From contig JAFZIY010000026.1 in assembly GCA_017554105.1 (NCBI GenBank), positions 148,228 to 212,227 on the forward strand: a DNA stretch of 64,000 nucleotides, read 5' to 3'. Below are positions 36,100 to 45,629 of the stretch, piece after piece. The position numbers and the translations under genes are program-made. The notes under the pieces were generated by a model. The model had not been told where the DNA came from. It was given only the letters and a program-made list of their open reading frames with translations, and made no database searches. The DNA is from Prevotella sp. (GTDB taxonomy: Bacteria; Bacteroidota; Bacteroidia; Bacteroidales; Bacteroidaceae). Within the stretch, counting starts at the first letter, position 1. Each line of letters starts with the position of its first letter.

Positions 36100-36531
36100 T
36101 TAGTCATCAATGTCGATAAGTACTCCTCGGTGGTTGAACTTCAATTCGATGTCGTTAGACAACTCAACCTCGAAGCCATAGCCCTTCCTTTCGATCTTGG
36201 TAACAACACATCCAGGGAAATGACCATTTACATAAGCACCGATTGACTCCGACATACAGTCACCAGGCATATTCCCCGTAGAATATGTTTCTATCTTCTT
36301 CAGGCTGCCATCCCTCCAGAACTCTATCTTCGTCCCGTCGTCCAGACGGCACTCATAAGAATCCCAGTCTCTCTCGGCATAGACGATACTCCTGCCCTTA
36401 AAATGATTATACACATAATTCTTTGACACTGCGGGAAGTTGTTCCACTGGTATTGGTATGTCATCTGCAAATGCAGCAGTTGACACCATCATGCACATAA
36501 GTGCTGCAAGAAATAACTTAATTGGTTTCAT
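36100..36531 (-). CDS. Secreted PepSY-like (BLIP-like) protein, copy A
   Basis: 143 residues with a signal peptide (MKPIKLFLAALMCMMVSTAAFA|DD). The mature part has two similar halves of about 60 residues (YNHFKGRSIVYAERDWDSYE...GTKIEF and NGHFPGCVVTKIERKGYGFE...IELKF), the PepSY-like/BLIP-like fold of Bacteroidetes secreted proteins. It is a close paralogue of the next gene (shared IPVEQLPA, YECRLDDGTKIEF, VELSND-ELKFNH). Function is unknown; inhibitor-like binding of an enzyme is possible. It has its own promoter and terminator and interrupts the rpsJ-rplC order. Confidence 0.88.
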   Translation of the reverse strand: MKPIKLFLAALMCMMVSTAAFADDIPIPVEQLPAVSKNYVYNHFKGRSIVYAERDWDSYECRLDDGTKIEFWRDGSLKKIETYSTGNMPGDCMSESIGAYVNGHFPGCVVTKIERKGYGFEVELSNDIELKFNHRGVLIDIDD

Positions 36532-36576
36532 AGTCGTAAGGATTAAAAATTAAACATTTGTTCCTTTATCTCTGAT

Positions 36577-36607
36577 GCAAAAATAAAGCGATTTCCCCTT
36601 GCTGCAA
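36577..36607 (-). promoter_or_regulatory. Promoter of PepSY-like copy A
   Basis: TTG (36607-36605), 19-nt spacer, TATTTTTGC (36585-36577) on the minus strand. Confidence 0.65.
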
Positions 36608-36740
36608 TATATTATCGTGTTTTTCCGTTTAACTTGTTGAGACATATTGTGTAATTATAGACAAAACCGTGATAAAGCATAGATTTCTGTCGCAAAAGGA
36701 TATGGAGAAAGTGAAAAGGATGCCTCATAACCATAAAAAA

Positions 36741-36761
36741 GGGAGACGCATATCGTCTCCC
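36741..36761 (-). terminator. Terminator of the second PepSY-like gene
   Basis: The same hairpin and T run as at 36056-36076, consistent with duplication of gene plus terminator. Confidence 0.85.
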
Positions 36762-36784
36762 TTCCTTTTGGACCTCTTATGAAC

Positions 36785-37216
36785 TTAGTCATCCATTCCT
36801 ATCAGTGTGCCCTGATGGTTGAATTTCAGTTCGAGGTCGTTCGACAACTCAATGTCATAACCATAGCGCTCCTTTTCGATCTTGGAGATCATACAGTTGC
36901 CATAGTTTGTCTTTACATACTGCTTGATGACTGCAGGTACAAGTGCGGTTGGCACTGCGCTCATCCTGTTGCGGTCCACCTTTTTCCAATCGCCCTTGGA
37001 AGTAAACTCTATCTTTGTTCCATCATCCAGACGGCACTCGTAAGAATTCCAGTCCTTCTCTGCATAGAGGATTTTCTTTCCCTGGAAATTATTCGTTACA
37101 AACGTCTTAGCCGAAGCTGGAAGTTGTTCTACTGGTATTGGTCTGTCGTCTGCAAGTGCTACATTTGACACCATCATACATACAAACGCTACAAATAATG
37201 ACTTGAAAGTTTTCAT
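36785..37216 (-). CDS. Secreted PepSY-like (BLIP-like) protein, copy B
   Basis: The start at 37216 (MKTFKSLFVAFVCMMVSNVALA|DD) gives a signal peptide and exactly 143 residues, the same as copy A. Both half-repeats are present (TNNFQGKKILYAEKDWNSYE and KTNYGNCMISKIEKERYGYD). The paralogues differ throughout, so the duplication is not brand new, yet the terminator hairpins are identical. A TATCTTTGCA box lies at 37261-37270. The role is unknown, probably periplasmic. Confidence 0.87.
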   Translation of the reverse strand: MKTFKSLFVAFVCMMVSNVALADDRPIPVEQLPASAKTFVTNNFQGKKILYAEKDWNSYECRLDDGTKIEFTSKGDWKKVDRNRMSAVPTALVPAVIKQYVKTNYGNCMISKIEKERYGYDIELSNDLELKFNHQGTLIGMDD

Positions 37217-37260
37217 AATTCTTATATTTTTAAAATTATACATTTGTTTGTTTTTTCTGA

Positions 37261-37270
37261 TGCAAAGATA
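37261..37270 (-). promoter_or_regulatory. -7 box (TATCTTTGCA) for PepSY-like copy B
   Basis: A perfect -7 on the minus strand. The nearest TTG is only 16 nt further up. Confidence 0.6.
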
Positions 37271-37431
37271 GGAACAGTTTCTACTGCAACATAGAAATAA
37301 TACTTTTTTTTGATTATGTTGTTGCGACTGAGGGCGACATTTGCGACATAAAAGGGAAAGTGCCTGAAAAACTGTCGCAAATAGGATTATCTAAGTGATA
37401 CAATTCCCTTCCATGGGTGGAGACAAAAAAA

Positions 37432-37459
37432 AGAGGATACGCCTTTTGGCGCATCCTCT
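37432..37459 (-). terminator. Terminator after rpsJ
   Basis: AGAGGAT-x-CGCC / GGCG-x-ATCCTCT stem (one mismatch), TTTT loop, then eight T on the minus strand, 24 bp past the rpsJ stop. It separates rpsJ from rplC. Confidence 0.85.
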
Positions 37460-37482
37460 CTATGAAATGGTATGAATGAGTA

Positions 37483-37788
37483 TTATACCTTGATTTCAAC
37501 CTCAACACCACTTGGGAGGTCGAGTTTCATCAGCGAATCCACGGTCTTTGATGTAGCGCTATAAATGTCGATAAGACGCTTGTAGTCGCTCAGCTGGAAC
37601 TGCTCACGTGCCTTCTTGTTGACGAAGGTAGAACGGTTCACGGTGTAGATACGCTTGTGAGTAGGAAGTGGAATAGGACCGCTAACGATAGCGTCTGTGG
37701 CCTTCACTGCCTTCACGATTTTCTCTGCTGACTTGTCAACCAACTTGTGGTCGTAGCTCTTCAGCTTAATTCTGATTTTCTGACTCAT
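37483..37788 (-). CDS. rpsJ: Ribosomal protein uS10
   Basis: 101 residues. [43 protein letters not shown] and [12 protein letters not shown] are the family blocks. It is a 30S head protein and the NusE factor of antitermination. It follows fusA and is closed by a terminator, so here it belongs to the str transcript and not to the S10 one. Confidence 0.98.
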   Translation of the reverse strand: MSQKIRIKLKSYDHKLVDKSAEKIVKAVKATDAIVSGPIPLPTHKRIYTVNRSTFVNKKAREQFQLSDYKRLIDIYSATSKTVDSLMKLDLPSGVEVEIKV

Positions 37789-37825
37789 TGTGTAAAATTT
37801 AATAAATTAATAATTTAATAATTAT

Positions 37826-37882
37826 AATGTAAATGGTGAGTCGCTAAAGAGTCATTTGCTCAGCGACTCCCATTCTTACATT
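37826..37882 (-). promoter_or_regulatory. Imperfect 20-bp hairpin between fusA and rpsJ
   Basis: GAGTCGCT pairs with AGCGACTC, extended by AATGTAAATGG against CCATT-TTACATT. No T run follows. A processing or attenuation site is possible. Confidence 0.5.
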
Positions 37883-37908
37883 TTATCATTTTTCGTTGCG
37901 CGAAGCGC

Positions 37909-40035
37909 TTATACGAGATCTACGCGACCCTTAATCTCCTCGAGCACAGCCTTGGCGATGCTTGAAGAAACAGGAGCGTGATGGTCATATTCCATAGAAC
38001 TGGTAGCGCGTCCGGAAGTGATGGTACGCAGAGCGGTAACATAACCGAACATCTCTGCCAGTGGAACCATAGCCTTCACGATGCGTGCACCGCTGCGGGC
38101 CTCTTCCATTCCTTCTACCTGACCACGACGCTTGTTCAGGTCACCGATTACGTCACCCATGTTCTCCTCAGGGGTAACAACCTCAAGCTTCATCACTGGC
38201 TCCATGAGCACTGGACCTGCCTTAACGCATGCGTTCTTGTAAGCGCTGCGGGCTGCAAGCTCGAATGACAGCTGATCAGAGTCAACGGGGTGGAACGAAC
38301 CGTCAATCAAAGTTACCTTCAGTGAGTCAACAGGATAACCACCGAGGATACCATTCTTCATTGCGTCCTCGAAGCCCTTCTGCACTGCAGGGATGAACTC
38401 CTTAGGAACGTTACCGCCCTTAACCTCGTTAACAAACTGCAGGCCACCGTTCTCCTTGATGTCCCAGTCGTCGTCAACAGGACCAACGTTAACAATGATA
38501 TCAGCGAACTTACCGCGACCACCCGACTGCTTCTTGTAAACCTCACGGAGGTTAACCTCCTTGGTGATGGCCTCCTTATAGTTAACCTGTGGCTTACCCT
38601 GGTTACACTCAACCTTGAACTCACGCTTCAGACGGTCGATGATGATGTCGAGGTGGAGCTCACCCATACCAGAGATAACGGTCTGACCGCTCTGCTCGTC
38701 GGTATGTACGGTGAATGTTGGGTCTTCCTCTGCCAACTTGGCAAGACCATTGTCGAGCTTGGCGATGTCAGCCTGGCTCTTTGGCTCTACGGCGATAGAA
38801 ATCACAGTGTCAGGGAATGTGATGCTCTCGAGGATGATTGGGTGATTCTCGTCACAGAGAGTGTCACCGGTACGGATATCCTTGAAGCCTACACCTGCGC
38901 CGATGTCACCAGCGTCGATGCTGTCCATTGGCTGCTGCTTGTTAGAGTTCATCTGGAACAGACGGCTCACGCGCTCCTTCTTGCCAGAACGTGTGTTGAA
39001 GACATAAGAGCCTGCCTCCACCTTACCAGAATAAACACGGAAGAACACCAGACGACCAACATATGGGTCGGTAGCAATCTTGAACGCAAGTGCTGATGTA
39101 GGATCATCCTCTGACGGCTTGCGGTCTTCCTCGTCGCCAGTGCTTGGGTTCTCACCTACGATAGCAGGTGTGTCAAGTGGTGACGGAAGGAATGCACAAA
39201 CATAGTCGAGAAGAGTCTGAACACCCTTGTTCTTGAAAGAAGAACCACAGAGCATAGGAGTGCACTCCATTGCGAGAGTACCCTTGCGGATTGCTGCGAT
39301 GAGTTCCTCCTCGGTGATTGAGTTAGGATCGTCGAAGAACTTCTCCATCAGAGCCTCGTCGAACTCAGCAGCGGCCTCAACGAGCTTGTCGCGCCACTCC
39401 TGTGCCTCGTCCTTAAGGTCATCGGGAATCTCATCAACCTCAAACTCTGCACCCTGGGTCTCGTCGTGCCAGATGATAGCCTTCATCTTCAGCAGGTCAA
39501 CAACACCCTTGAAAGTCTCCTCCTGTCCTATAGGAATAACCAATGATACAGGATTTGCACCCAGAACATCCCTCATCTGCTGCAAAACGTCATAGTAGTT
39601 GGCACCAGAGCGGTCCATCTTGTTTACATAGCCCAGACGTGGCACGTTATACTTGTCTGCCTGGCGCCATACAGTCTCACTCTGAGGCTGCACACCACCT
39701 ACTGCGCAGTATGTAGCGACAGCACCATCGAGCACGCGCAAAGAACGCTCAACCTCAGCGGTGAAGTCAACGTGTCCCGGAGTGTCGATAAGATTGATCT
39801 TGAACTGCTTGTCGTTATAATGCCAATAACATGTGGTAGCCGCAGAAGTGATGGTGATACCACGCTCCTGCTCCTGAGCCATCCAGTCCATGGTAGCTGC
39901 GCCGTCGTGAACCTCGCCCAGTTTGTGAGTCTTTCCAGTATAATAAAGGATTCGCTCAGACGTTGTCGTCTTACCGGCATCGATGTGAGCCATGATACCG
40001 ATGTTGCGAGTCAAATGTAAATCTTGTTTTGCCAT
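37909..40035 (-). CDS. fusA: Elongation factor G
   Basis: 708 residues, five-domain EF-G. GTP-binding motifs are [15 protein letters not shown] (G1), DTPGHVDF (G3) and NKMD (G4). Domain IV and V segments ([29 protein letters not shown]) are intact. It drives translocation. It lies between rpsG and rpsJ, the standard str order, so it is the housekeeping copy. Confidence 0.98.
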   Translation of the reverse strand: MAKQDLHLTRNIGIMAHIDAGKTTTSERILYYTGKTHKLGEVHDGAATMDWMAQEQERGITITSAATTCYWHYNDKQFKINLIDTPGHVDFTAEVERSLRVLDGAVATYCAVGGVQPQSETVWRQADKYNVPRLGYVNKMDRSGANYYDVLQQMRDVLGANPVSLVIPIGQEETFKGVVDLLKMKAIIWHDETQGAEFEVDEIPDDLKDEAQEWRDKLVEAAAEFDEALMEKFFDDPNSITEEELIAAIRKGTLAMECTPMLCGSSFKNKGVQTLLDYVCAFLPSPLDTPAIVGENPSTGDEEDRKPSEDDPTSALAFKIATDPYVGRLVFFRVYSGKVEAGSYVFNTRSGKKERVSRLFQMNSNKQQPMDSIDAGDIGAGVGFKDIRTGDTLCDENHPIILESITFPDTVISIAVEPKSQADIAKLDNGLAKLAEEDPTFTVHTDEQSGQTVISGMGELHLDIIIDRLKREFKVECNQGKPQVNYKEAITKEVNLREVYKKQSGGRGKFADIIVNVGPVDDDWDIKENGGLQFVNEVKGGNVPKEFIPAVQKGFEDAMKNGILGGYPVDSLKVTLIDGSFHPVDSDQLSFELAARSAYKNACVKAGPVLMEPVMKLEVVTPEENMGDVIGDLNKRRGQVEGMEEARSGARIVKAMVPLAEMFGYVTALRTITSGRATSSMEYDHHAPVSSSIAKAVLEEIKGRVDLV

Positions 40036-40045
40036 TGTATTTTCT

Positions 40046-40178
40046 ATTTTTGCCCCCTAAGTTAGGGGGTTAGGGGTCTGAACATTTGCTCTCTCCCTTT
40101 TGTTTCATATTATCCTTAAATCTTTAAACCAAACAGAGGTCTGTGTTCAGACCCCCATCCCCCTGACTCAGGGGGCTA
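40046..40178. repeat. Long imperfect inverted repeat between rpsG and fusA
   Basis: The left arm (40053-40082: CCCCCTAAGTTAGGGGG, then GGGGTCTGAAC) is matched by a right arm (40142-40175: GTTCAGACCCC, then CCCCCTGACTCAGGGGG). Each arm also folds on itself. Such C/G-run sequence recurs elsewhere in the window. Confidence 0.7.
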
Positions 40179-40183
40179 ATATA

Positions 40184-40660
40184 TTAGAAACGGAAGTGAG
40201 CGAATGCACGGTTAGCCTCAGCCATGCGGTGCATGTCCTCCTTACGCTTGAATGCACCACCCTGATTGTTGTAGGCATCCATGATCTCTGCAGCGAGCTT
40301 CTCTGACATGCTCTTGCCACCACGCTTGCGAGCGAAAAGGATAAGGTTCTTCATCGATACGCTCTCCTTGCGGTCAGGACGAATCTCAGTAGGTACCTGG
40401 AAAGTAGCACCACCGATACGACGACTCTTTACCTCCACCTGTGGGGTAATGTTGTCGAGTGCCTGCTTCCATATCTCCAGAGCGGGCTTCTCCTCGTTCT
40501 GCATCTTGGCAGCAACGATATCAAGTGCACCGTAGAAAATCTCATACGACGTGTTCTTCTTTCCGTCGTACATCAGATGGTTAACGAACTTTGACACCTT
40601 AGTGTCGTTGAATCTTGGATCCGGCAGGATCACACGCTTCTTTGGTTTTGCTTTTCTCAT
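40184..40660 (-). CDS. rpsG: Ribosomal protein uS7
   Basis: 158 residues. [42 protein letters not shown] and [20 protein letters not shown] are diagnostic. It is the primary binder of the 16S 3' domain, and in E. coli the translational repressor of the str operon. The 148-bp gap to fusA carries a long inverted repeat. Confidence 0.98.
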   Translation of the reverse strand: MRKAKPKKRVILPDPRFNDTKVSKFVNHLMYDGKKNTSYEIFYGALDIVAAKMQNEEKPALEIWKQALDNITPQVEVKSRRIGGATFQVPTEIRPDRKESVSMKNLILFARKRGGKSMSEKLAAEIMDAYNNQGGAFKRKEDMHRMAEANRAFAHFRF

Positions 40661-40889
40661 TTTATTATTTACTATTTACATTCTGCATGGGGCTGTTCTT
40701 TCTGTTCTTCAACGTCTTCTCCAAGACATTTACTCAACCTTTTCAACAATTGCCGACTTTCATCGGTTTTCCTCCAGCAAAACTAATTAAAATCTATATC
40801 TTTTTGGACGGTAACGTCCGTCTCGACGTTTCTTTAAAACGGGGCCAGCCCCAAGCCATCTCCGGCTTTAGCCTGGCCACCGGTCTTTT

Positions 40890-41270
40890 TTACTTCTTCT
40901 GCTTTGGACGCTTAGCACCATACTTTGAACGGCGCTGTGTGCGGTTTGCTACACCAGCGGTATCAAGAGTACCGCGAACGATGTGATAGCGCACACCTGG
41001 AAGGTCCTTAACACGGCCACCGCGAACGAGCACGATAGAGTGCTCCTGCAAGTTGTGGCCTTCTCCTGGAATGTAAGAGTTAACCTCTTTCTGGTTTGTA
41101 AGACGCACACGCGCAACCTTGCGCATTGCGGAGTTAGGCTTTTTAGGAGTCGTAGTGTAAACACGTACGCAAACGCCACGACGCTGTGGGCATGAGTCCA
41201 AAGCGGGTGACTTGCTCTTGTCTACGAGCACCTTTCTGCCTTTTCTTACCAATTGTGAAATTGTAGGCAT
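40890..41270 (-). CDS. rpsL: Ribosomal protein uS12
   Basis: 126 residues. [49 protein letters not shown] and [12 protein letters not shown] are present. The lysines equivalent to E. coli 42 and 87, where streptomycin resistance arises, are wild type. It is a decoding-site protein and first gene of the str operon, with a -7 box at 41356-41365. The 229-bp gap to rpsG contains no gene that I can see. Confidence 0.98.
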   Translation of the reverse strand: MPTISQLVRKGRKVLVDKSKSPALDSCPQRRGVCVRVYTTTPKKPNSAMRKVARVRLTNQKEVNSYIPGEGHNLQEHSIVLVRGGRVKDLPGVRYHIVRGTLDTAGVANRTQRRSKYGAKRPKQKK

Positions 41271-41355
41271 TGTTTTACTTTTTTTGAATTATATATTTAT
41301 TTTCGTTATTTTCAGCACGTTACGGACTTCCACTTACAAACAATCCGTTTTGGGG

Positions 41356-41365
41356 TGCAAAGGTA
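41356..41365 (-). promoter_or_regulatory. -7 box (TACCTTTGCA) of the str operon
   Basis: A perfect -7 on the minus strand, about 85 nt before rpsL. The -33 is weak. Confidence 0.6.
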
Positions 41366-41445
41366 CAAAGAATATTCCTAAACACCTAATAATATATAAC
41401 GGGAATTATCCCGCGACAACATTATTTAACAAATTATAACTGTTA

Positions 41446-41611
41446 GTTGACGAGTTGACAAGTTGACGAGTTGACAAGTTATATCTTTAGGTAACAAGAA
41501 TGCAAGTAAAAAGTTGACGAGTTGACAAGTTGACGAGTTGCTTGAACTGTATATAGTTCCTGAAGCCAAAGCAATTAACTCGTCAACTTGTCAACTCGTT
41601 TACTTGTCAAC
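41446..41611. repeat. Octamer repeat clusters, two direct and one inverted
   Basis: GTTGACGA and GTTGACAA alternate in four units at 41446-41480 and again at 41513-41540. The complementary AACTCGTCAACTTGTCAAC cluster at 41577-41611 can pair with either one and ends 5 bp before the DUF3467 stop codon, so it may also act as that gene's terminator. Confidence 0.75.
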
Positions 41612-41616
41612 TAAAA

Positions 41617-41943
41617 TCACGCCTCCGGCTTTCCGTTGCCGAACGGGGCGATGGTGCGAGGCTGCTGGTTCGGTATCTGAATCTTTCCGAACTGCGACTC
41701 ATAGCGCATGATGTTCTCCTGCAGTGCCATGAGCAGACGCTTGGCATGCTCTGGAGCAAGAATCACGCGACTGTTGATACGTGCCTTGGGAACACCAGGA
41801 ACGATCCGGGCAAAGTCAAGAACAAAATCACTGCTTGAATGTGTTATCACAGCGAAATTTGCATACTGGCCCTGAGCCACTTCCTGTGGCAACTCCACCT
41901 GGAGCCCACCCTGCTGGTTGTTGTTCTGATTGTTATCTGCCAT
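41617..41943 (-). CDS. DUF3467 protein
   Basis: 108 residues. A Gln/Asn-rich head (MADNNQNNNQQGG) is followed by the DUF3467 core: ANFAVITHSSSDFVLDFARI, GVPKARINSRVILAPEHAKRLLMALQENI. The function of the family is unknown. In Bacteroidetes I recall it sitting next to rpoC and rpsL; here rpsL is its neighbour but rpoC is 9 kb away, beyond accessory DNA. No signal peptide, so cytoplasmic. Confidence 0.9.
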   Translation of the reverse strand: MADNNQNNNQQGGLQVELPQEVAQGQYANFAVITHSSSDFVLDFARIVPGVPKARINSRVILAPEHAKRLLMALQENIMRYESQFGKIQIPNQQPRTIAPFGNGKPEA

Positions 41944-41964
41944 ATCTATTGAATTTTGAATTTC

Positions 41965-42066
41965 GAAGGTTGAAGGTTGAAGGTTGAGAGTTGAGAGTTG
42001 AAGGATAGATGAATTATTCTAACTCCATAACTCCTAATTTCTAATTCCTAACTCCTAACTCCTAAT

Positions 42067-42068
<2 letters not shown>
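41965..42068. repeat. Heptamer arrays between trpS and DUF3467
   Basis: (A)AGGTTG/AGAGTTG units at 41965-42007 and CTAACTC/CTAATTT units at 42018-42068. The latter run up to the trpS stop codon. Confidence 0.65.
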
Positions 42069-43206
<1,138 letters not shown>

Positions 43207-43343
43207 AATGCGGTCGCCGCAAATTAACGTTAACTCTCCGCAAATACTCGCGAATAAAACGATAATTCTGACATAAAGACATGTTTAGACAGAAAGACAA
43301 AAAGTATTACGATTCCCCTAATTCCATACACTTGGTAAAGAAG

Positions 43344-43402
43344 TCCCCCCCAGGGGGGATTAAGGGGGGCTTCTCTGCGGGAGAGGGGAAGGGGGTGAGG
43401 CT
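43344..43402. repeat. C/G-run repeat and CTCTGCGGGAGAGGGG repeat
   Basis: CCCCCCCAGGGGGGATTAAG resembles 13853-13896. The following TCTCTGCGGGAGAGGGGA part recurs at 50461-50491 in the same absolute direction. Confidence 0.6.
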
Positions 43403-43419
43403 GTTTTCTCTGTTTTTTG

Positions 43420-43550
43420 CCCATGTCAGTATGTAGAGCCTCGGGAAGAGGCGAAGATGCAAAACAGAAGTTTTTATCTGGAAATACATTTCCAAGGAGA
43501 AACAGCTGGATTGTATCTTATAGTGCAGTAAGCACACATACTGACATGGG
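43420..43550 (+). repeat. 131-133 bp dispersed element, copy 2 (plus orientation)
   Basis: Perfect 16-bp terminal inverted repeats, CCCATGTCAGTATGTA and its complement. Inner hairpins: GCCTC-GGGAA-GAGGC, GGAAA-TACA-TTTCC and GTGC-AGTAA-GCAC. It ends 63 bp before the first hip operator. Confidence 0.88.
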
Positions 43551-43613
43551 AGTTCTTTTAGGTTTTTTGTATCCATATTTGCGTATGATTCGTGTCTATT
43601 CGCAGAGGAAAAA

Positions 43614-43629
43614 TCACAATTTATTGTGA
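43614..43629 (+). promoter_or_regulatory. HipB operator 1 (TCACAA-TTTA-TTGTGA)
   Basis: A perfect 16-bp palindrome just upstream of the -33 of the hip promoter. It is matched by a second copy 61 bp downstream. Confidence 0.65.
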
Positions 43630-43635
43630 AAATGC

Positions 43636-43667
43636 TTGGAAGATAAAAAGAAAAACACTACTTTTGC
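43636..43667 (+). promoter_or_regulatory. hipBST promoter
   Basis: TTG (43636-43638), exactly 20 nt, TACTTTTGC (43659-43667). The predicted start site gives a very short leader of about 13 nt. Confidence 0.78.
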
Positions 43668-43674
43668 AGAAAAA

Positions 43675-43690
43675 TCACAATAGACTGTGA
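43675..43690 (+). promoter_or_regulatory. HipB operator 2 (TCACA-ATAGAC-TGTGA)
   Basis: The same half-sites as operator 1. It overlaps the GTG start codon of hipB, so binding here would block transcription start or early elongation. Confidence 0.6.
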
Positions 43691-43884
43691 ATACGAAAGA
43701 AATAGGACGCGTTATAAAGACCAGACGCCAGTCGCTGGGGGTAAACCAACAGACACTGGCAGATCTGTCTAATATCGGTATCAACACCTTGGTCGCTATA
43801 GAGCGCGGTCAGGGCAACCCTAAGTTGGAGACCCTGTTGGCAATTCTCGACACACTGGGTTTGCAGATGGACATACATTTATGA
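43687..43884 (+). CDS. hipB: HipB-like antitoxin / repressor (XRE family)
   Basis: 65 residues from a GTG start; no in-frame ATG exists until near the end. It is a single helix-turn-helix domain: IGRVIKTRRQSLGVNQQTLADLSNIGINTL with VAIERGQGNPKLETL. It should bind the two palindromes that frame its promoter and repress the operon. It lies 14 bp upstream of hipS. The order hipB-hipS-hipT matches the tripartite HipBST system described in enteropathogenic E. coli. Confidence 0.88.
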   Translation: MNTKEIGRVIKTRRQSLGVNQQTLADLSNIGINTLVAIERGQGNPKLETLLAILDTLGLQMDIHL

Positions 43885-43898
43885 TAGTTGAATAAGGA

Positions 43899-44219
43899 AT
43901 GAGACAGTGCGAGGTATATATTAATAAGGTGAAGGCAGGAATACTTACCGAGACGGATGACAACAGGTATGTTTTTCTGTATGACGGGGCGTATCTGGAG
44001 AGTCCTGATAGCACGCCGGTAAGCCTCACAATGCCGTTGAGGCAGGATCCTTATTGTTCCGACTCCCTTTTTCCATTCTTCTTTAACATGCTTTCAGAGG
44101 GAGAGAACCGCCACGTGCAGGCGCAGCTGCTTCATCTGGATCCTGAAGATGATTTCGGTATCATGCTTGCCACAGCACAGTGTGACACCATCGGTGCGGT
44201 AACCATTAAACCAATTTGA
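43899..44219 (+). CDS. hipS: HipS-like protein (HipA N-terminal subdomain as a separate protein)
   Basis: 106 residues corresponding to the N-terminal subdomain 1 of HipA (CEVYINKVKAGILTETDDNRYVFLYD, SLTMPLR, PFFFNMLSEGE). In the E. coli O127 HipBST system this small protein is the antitoxin that neutralises the kinase; that role is transferred here by analogy. Its stop overlaps the possible TTG start of the next gene and lies 5 bp before the ATG. Confidence 0.85.
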   Translation: MRQCEVYINKVKAGILTETDDNRYVFLYDGAYLESPDSTPVSLTMPLRQDPYCSDSLFPFFFNMLSEGENRHVQAQLLHLDPEDDFGIMLATAQCDTIGAVTIKPI

Positions 44220-44224
44220 CGAAT

Positions 44225-45220
44225 ATGGAACAAGTAAAACGCTGCCCGTCAACGTTGGCCTATGGCTATTCCAGCTATTGTCCGTATGCCGTCAAAACAG
44301 TGTTTGGCGGTATACCTGTCTCTCACATCCTCACTTTCGACAGTCCCTCGTCAGAAGAGCGGGAGGCCCGTGAGGCCATGAACAACCAAGGACGCATATC
44401 ACTGTCGGGAGTACAACCCAAATTCTCCATGATTATAGGCGATGACAATACCTTACGCTATACCCATGAAGGAGAGCAAGGGCGCTATATCATGAAACCA
44501 GCCCCAACGTCATATCACATTTTCGAGAAGCAGTATTGTGCTGCCAATGAGCATCTGACCATGCAGATAGCATCACAGGTGTATGGAATCGAGACGGCTC
44601 CTAATGCAATGGTGTTTTTCAAGAATGGCGAGTCTGCTTATATAACGCGGCGCTTTGACTTCGACGGCGACAACAAACTTGCACAGGAGGATTTCGCCTC
44701 GCTGATGGGACTCACGAAGGCCAATGGAGGCAGCGAGTATAAATATACCAACGGCAGCTATGAGGAATGTGCGGAAATCATCAACCGTTATGTCAAGGCA
44801 GCACGGATAGACATCATGCGCCTTTTCCAGATAGTGCTTTTCAACTTCATAACACTTAATGATGATGCCCACCTGAAGAACTTCTCTCTTATCCACCGCG
44901 ATGGAGAATATCGTCTGGCACCTTCCTATGACCTCATGAATACCTCGCTTCACTTGGCGACACCACGTATATTTGCCCTCGACCATGGTCTTTTTAGAGA
45001 AGGTATGGTAATGACTGACACCCATACTGTTGACCGAGGCGATTTCGTGGAGTTTGGAAGGCACATAGGACTGACAGAGCGTGTCATCAGTCGCCAGATT
45101 GATTTTTTTGCAACAGAGCACCCCAAGACATCGGAGTTGATAACAGCCTCGTTCCTTTCAGAGTCATTAAAAAATAGATACCTAAACGGGATGAGACAAC
45201 GTTGCATAATGCTTCAGTAG
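44225..45220 (+). CDS. hipT: HipT-like Ser/Thr kinase toxin (HipA C-terminal part)
   Basis: 331 residues from the ATG at 44225; a TTG at 44216 overlapping hipS is possible. Kinase features are intact: the Gly-rich loop segment RISLSGVQPKF, the catalytic loop NDDAHLKNFSLIH and the metal-binding APSYDLMNT. The loop has Ser59-Leu-Ser61, corresponding in place to the Ser-Ile-Ser autophosphorylation motif reported for E. coli HipT. HipT targets TrpS in that system, and trpS is the divergent neighbour here. Target identity in this organism is an inference. No terminator clearly its own, but a hairpin lies at 45296-45327. Confidence 0.87.
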   Translation: MEQVKRCPSTLAYGYSSYCPYAVKTVFGGIPVSHILTFDSPSSEEREAREAMNNQGRISLSGVQPKFSMIIGDDNTLRYTHEGEQGRYIMKPAPTSYHIFEKQYCAANEHLTMQIASQVYGIETAPNAMVFFKNGESAYITRRFDFDGDNKLAQEDFASLMGLTKANGGSEYKYTNGSYEECAEIINRYVKAARIDIMRLFQIVLFNFITLNDDAHLKNFSLIHRDGEYRLAPSYDLMNTSLHLATPRIFALDHGLFREGMVMTDTHTVDRGDFVEFGRHIGLTERVISRQIDFFATEHPKTSELITASFLSESLKNRYLNGMRQRCIMLQ

Positions 45221-45248
45221 ACAATTCCCTGTTTACAGTTTACAAAAG

Positions 45249-45287
45249 CCCTGTCCCTCCCCTACGGGGGGAGGATAGGAGGGGGCC
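45249..45287. repeat. CTCCCCTACGGGG dispersed repeat, plus copy
   Basis: GTCCCTCCCCTACGGGGG followed by GAGGATAGGAGGG. The reverse complement recurs at 50728-50757, on the other side of the 1365-aa surface-protein operon. Confidence 0.65.
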
Positions 45288-45295
45288 AGAAAAAA

Positions 45296-45327
45296 ACTGG
45301 GGCACATCTTAATAGGAGTGCCCCAGT
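45296..45327 (-). terminator. Hairpin between hipT and the small Y-x-x-P gene
   Basis: ACTGGGGCAC pairs with GTGCCCCAGT, loop 12 nt. Seven T follow on the minus strand, so it ends the surface-protein operon. It may also stop hipBST transcription from the other side. Confidence 0.82.
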
Positions 45328-45351
45328 TCTCATACTTATTGTGAATGATGA

Positions 45352-45609
45352 TTATACTTCATCATAAATCACGTCATCGTCCCAGTCCTTACTACGGTTA
45401 CCACCACCGCCAGTACCCTGACCATGACCGCCATACGGGTCAATATCGGGATCGTTGTAGTCCATTACTGAAGGAGGCAATATCTTTCCATCCTTAACAT
45501 CAACAGGACCACCGCCGAGGTTACGTGCCGACTCACTCTTTGAGAGCATAACCGATTCCATTTTGCAGGTCACAGCAACCATTTCCGGTTTGATATATAT
45601 GCGTTTCAT
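45352..45609 (-). CDS. Small acidic Gly-rich Y-x-x-P protein, partner of the 1365-aa surface protein
   Basis: 85 residues (MKRIYIKPEMVAVTCKMESV...). No signal peptide. A leader-like first 27 residues is followed by a Gly-rich part (NLGGGPVD, GGHGQGTGGGG) and an acidic end (KDWDDDVIYDEV). It starts 20 bp after the giant gene and ends before a terminator. The pattern and position match 15426-15626. Function is unknown. The layout (conserved start, variable Gly-rich end) superficially resembles a precursor peptide, but no maturation enzyme lies nearby. Confidence 0.75.
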   Translation of the reverse strand: MKRIYIKPEMVAVTCKMESVMLSKSESARNLGGGPVDVKDGKILPPSVMDYNDPDIDPYGGHGQGTGGGGNRSKDWDDDVIYDEV

Positions 45610-45629
45610 TCAGATATTTCCTTTCTCAA

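Larger units (their letters stand above)
41271..41616. other. Gap between DUF3467 and rpsL: promoter plus octamer repeats
   Basis: It holds the rpsL -7 box and then two direct clusters and one inverted cluster of 8-bp GTTGACGA/GTTGACAA units (41446-41611). No gene is seen. Confidence 0.6.

Noticed and set aside
40661-40889. Possible gene in the rpsL-rpsG gap
   Set aside because: Frames across it read into flanking genes or are low-complexity, with no start context or family similarity.
43344-43402. Coding reading of the C/G-run repeats
   Set aside because: The same sequence recurs in several gaps in different frames and directions, so it is a dispersed DNA repeat.
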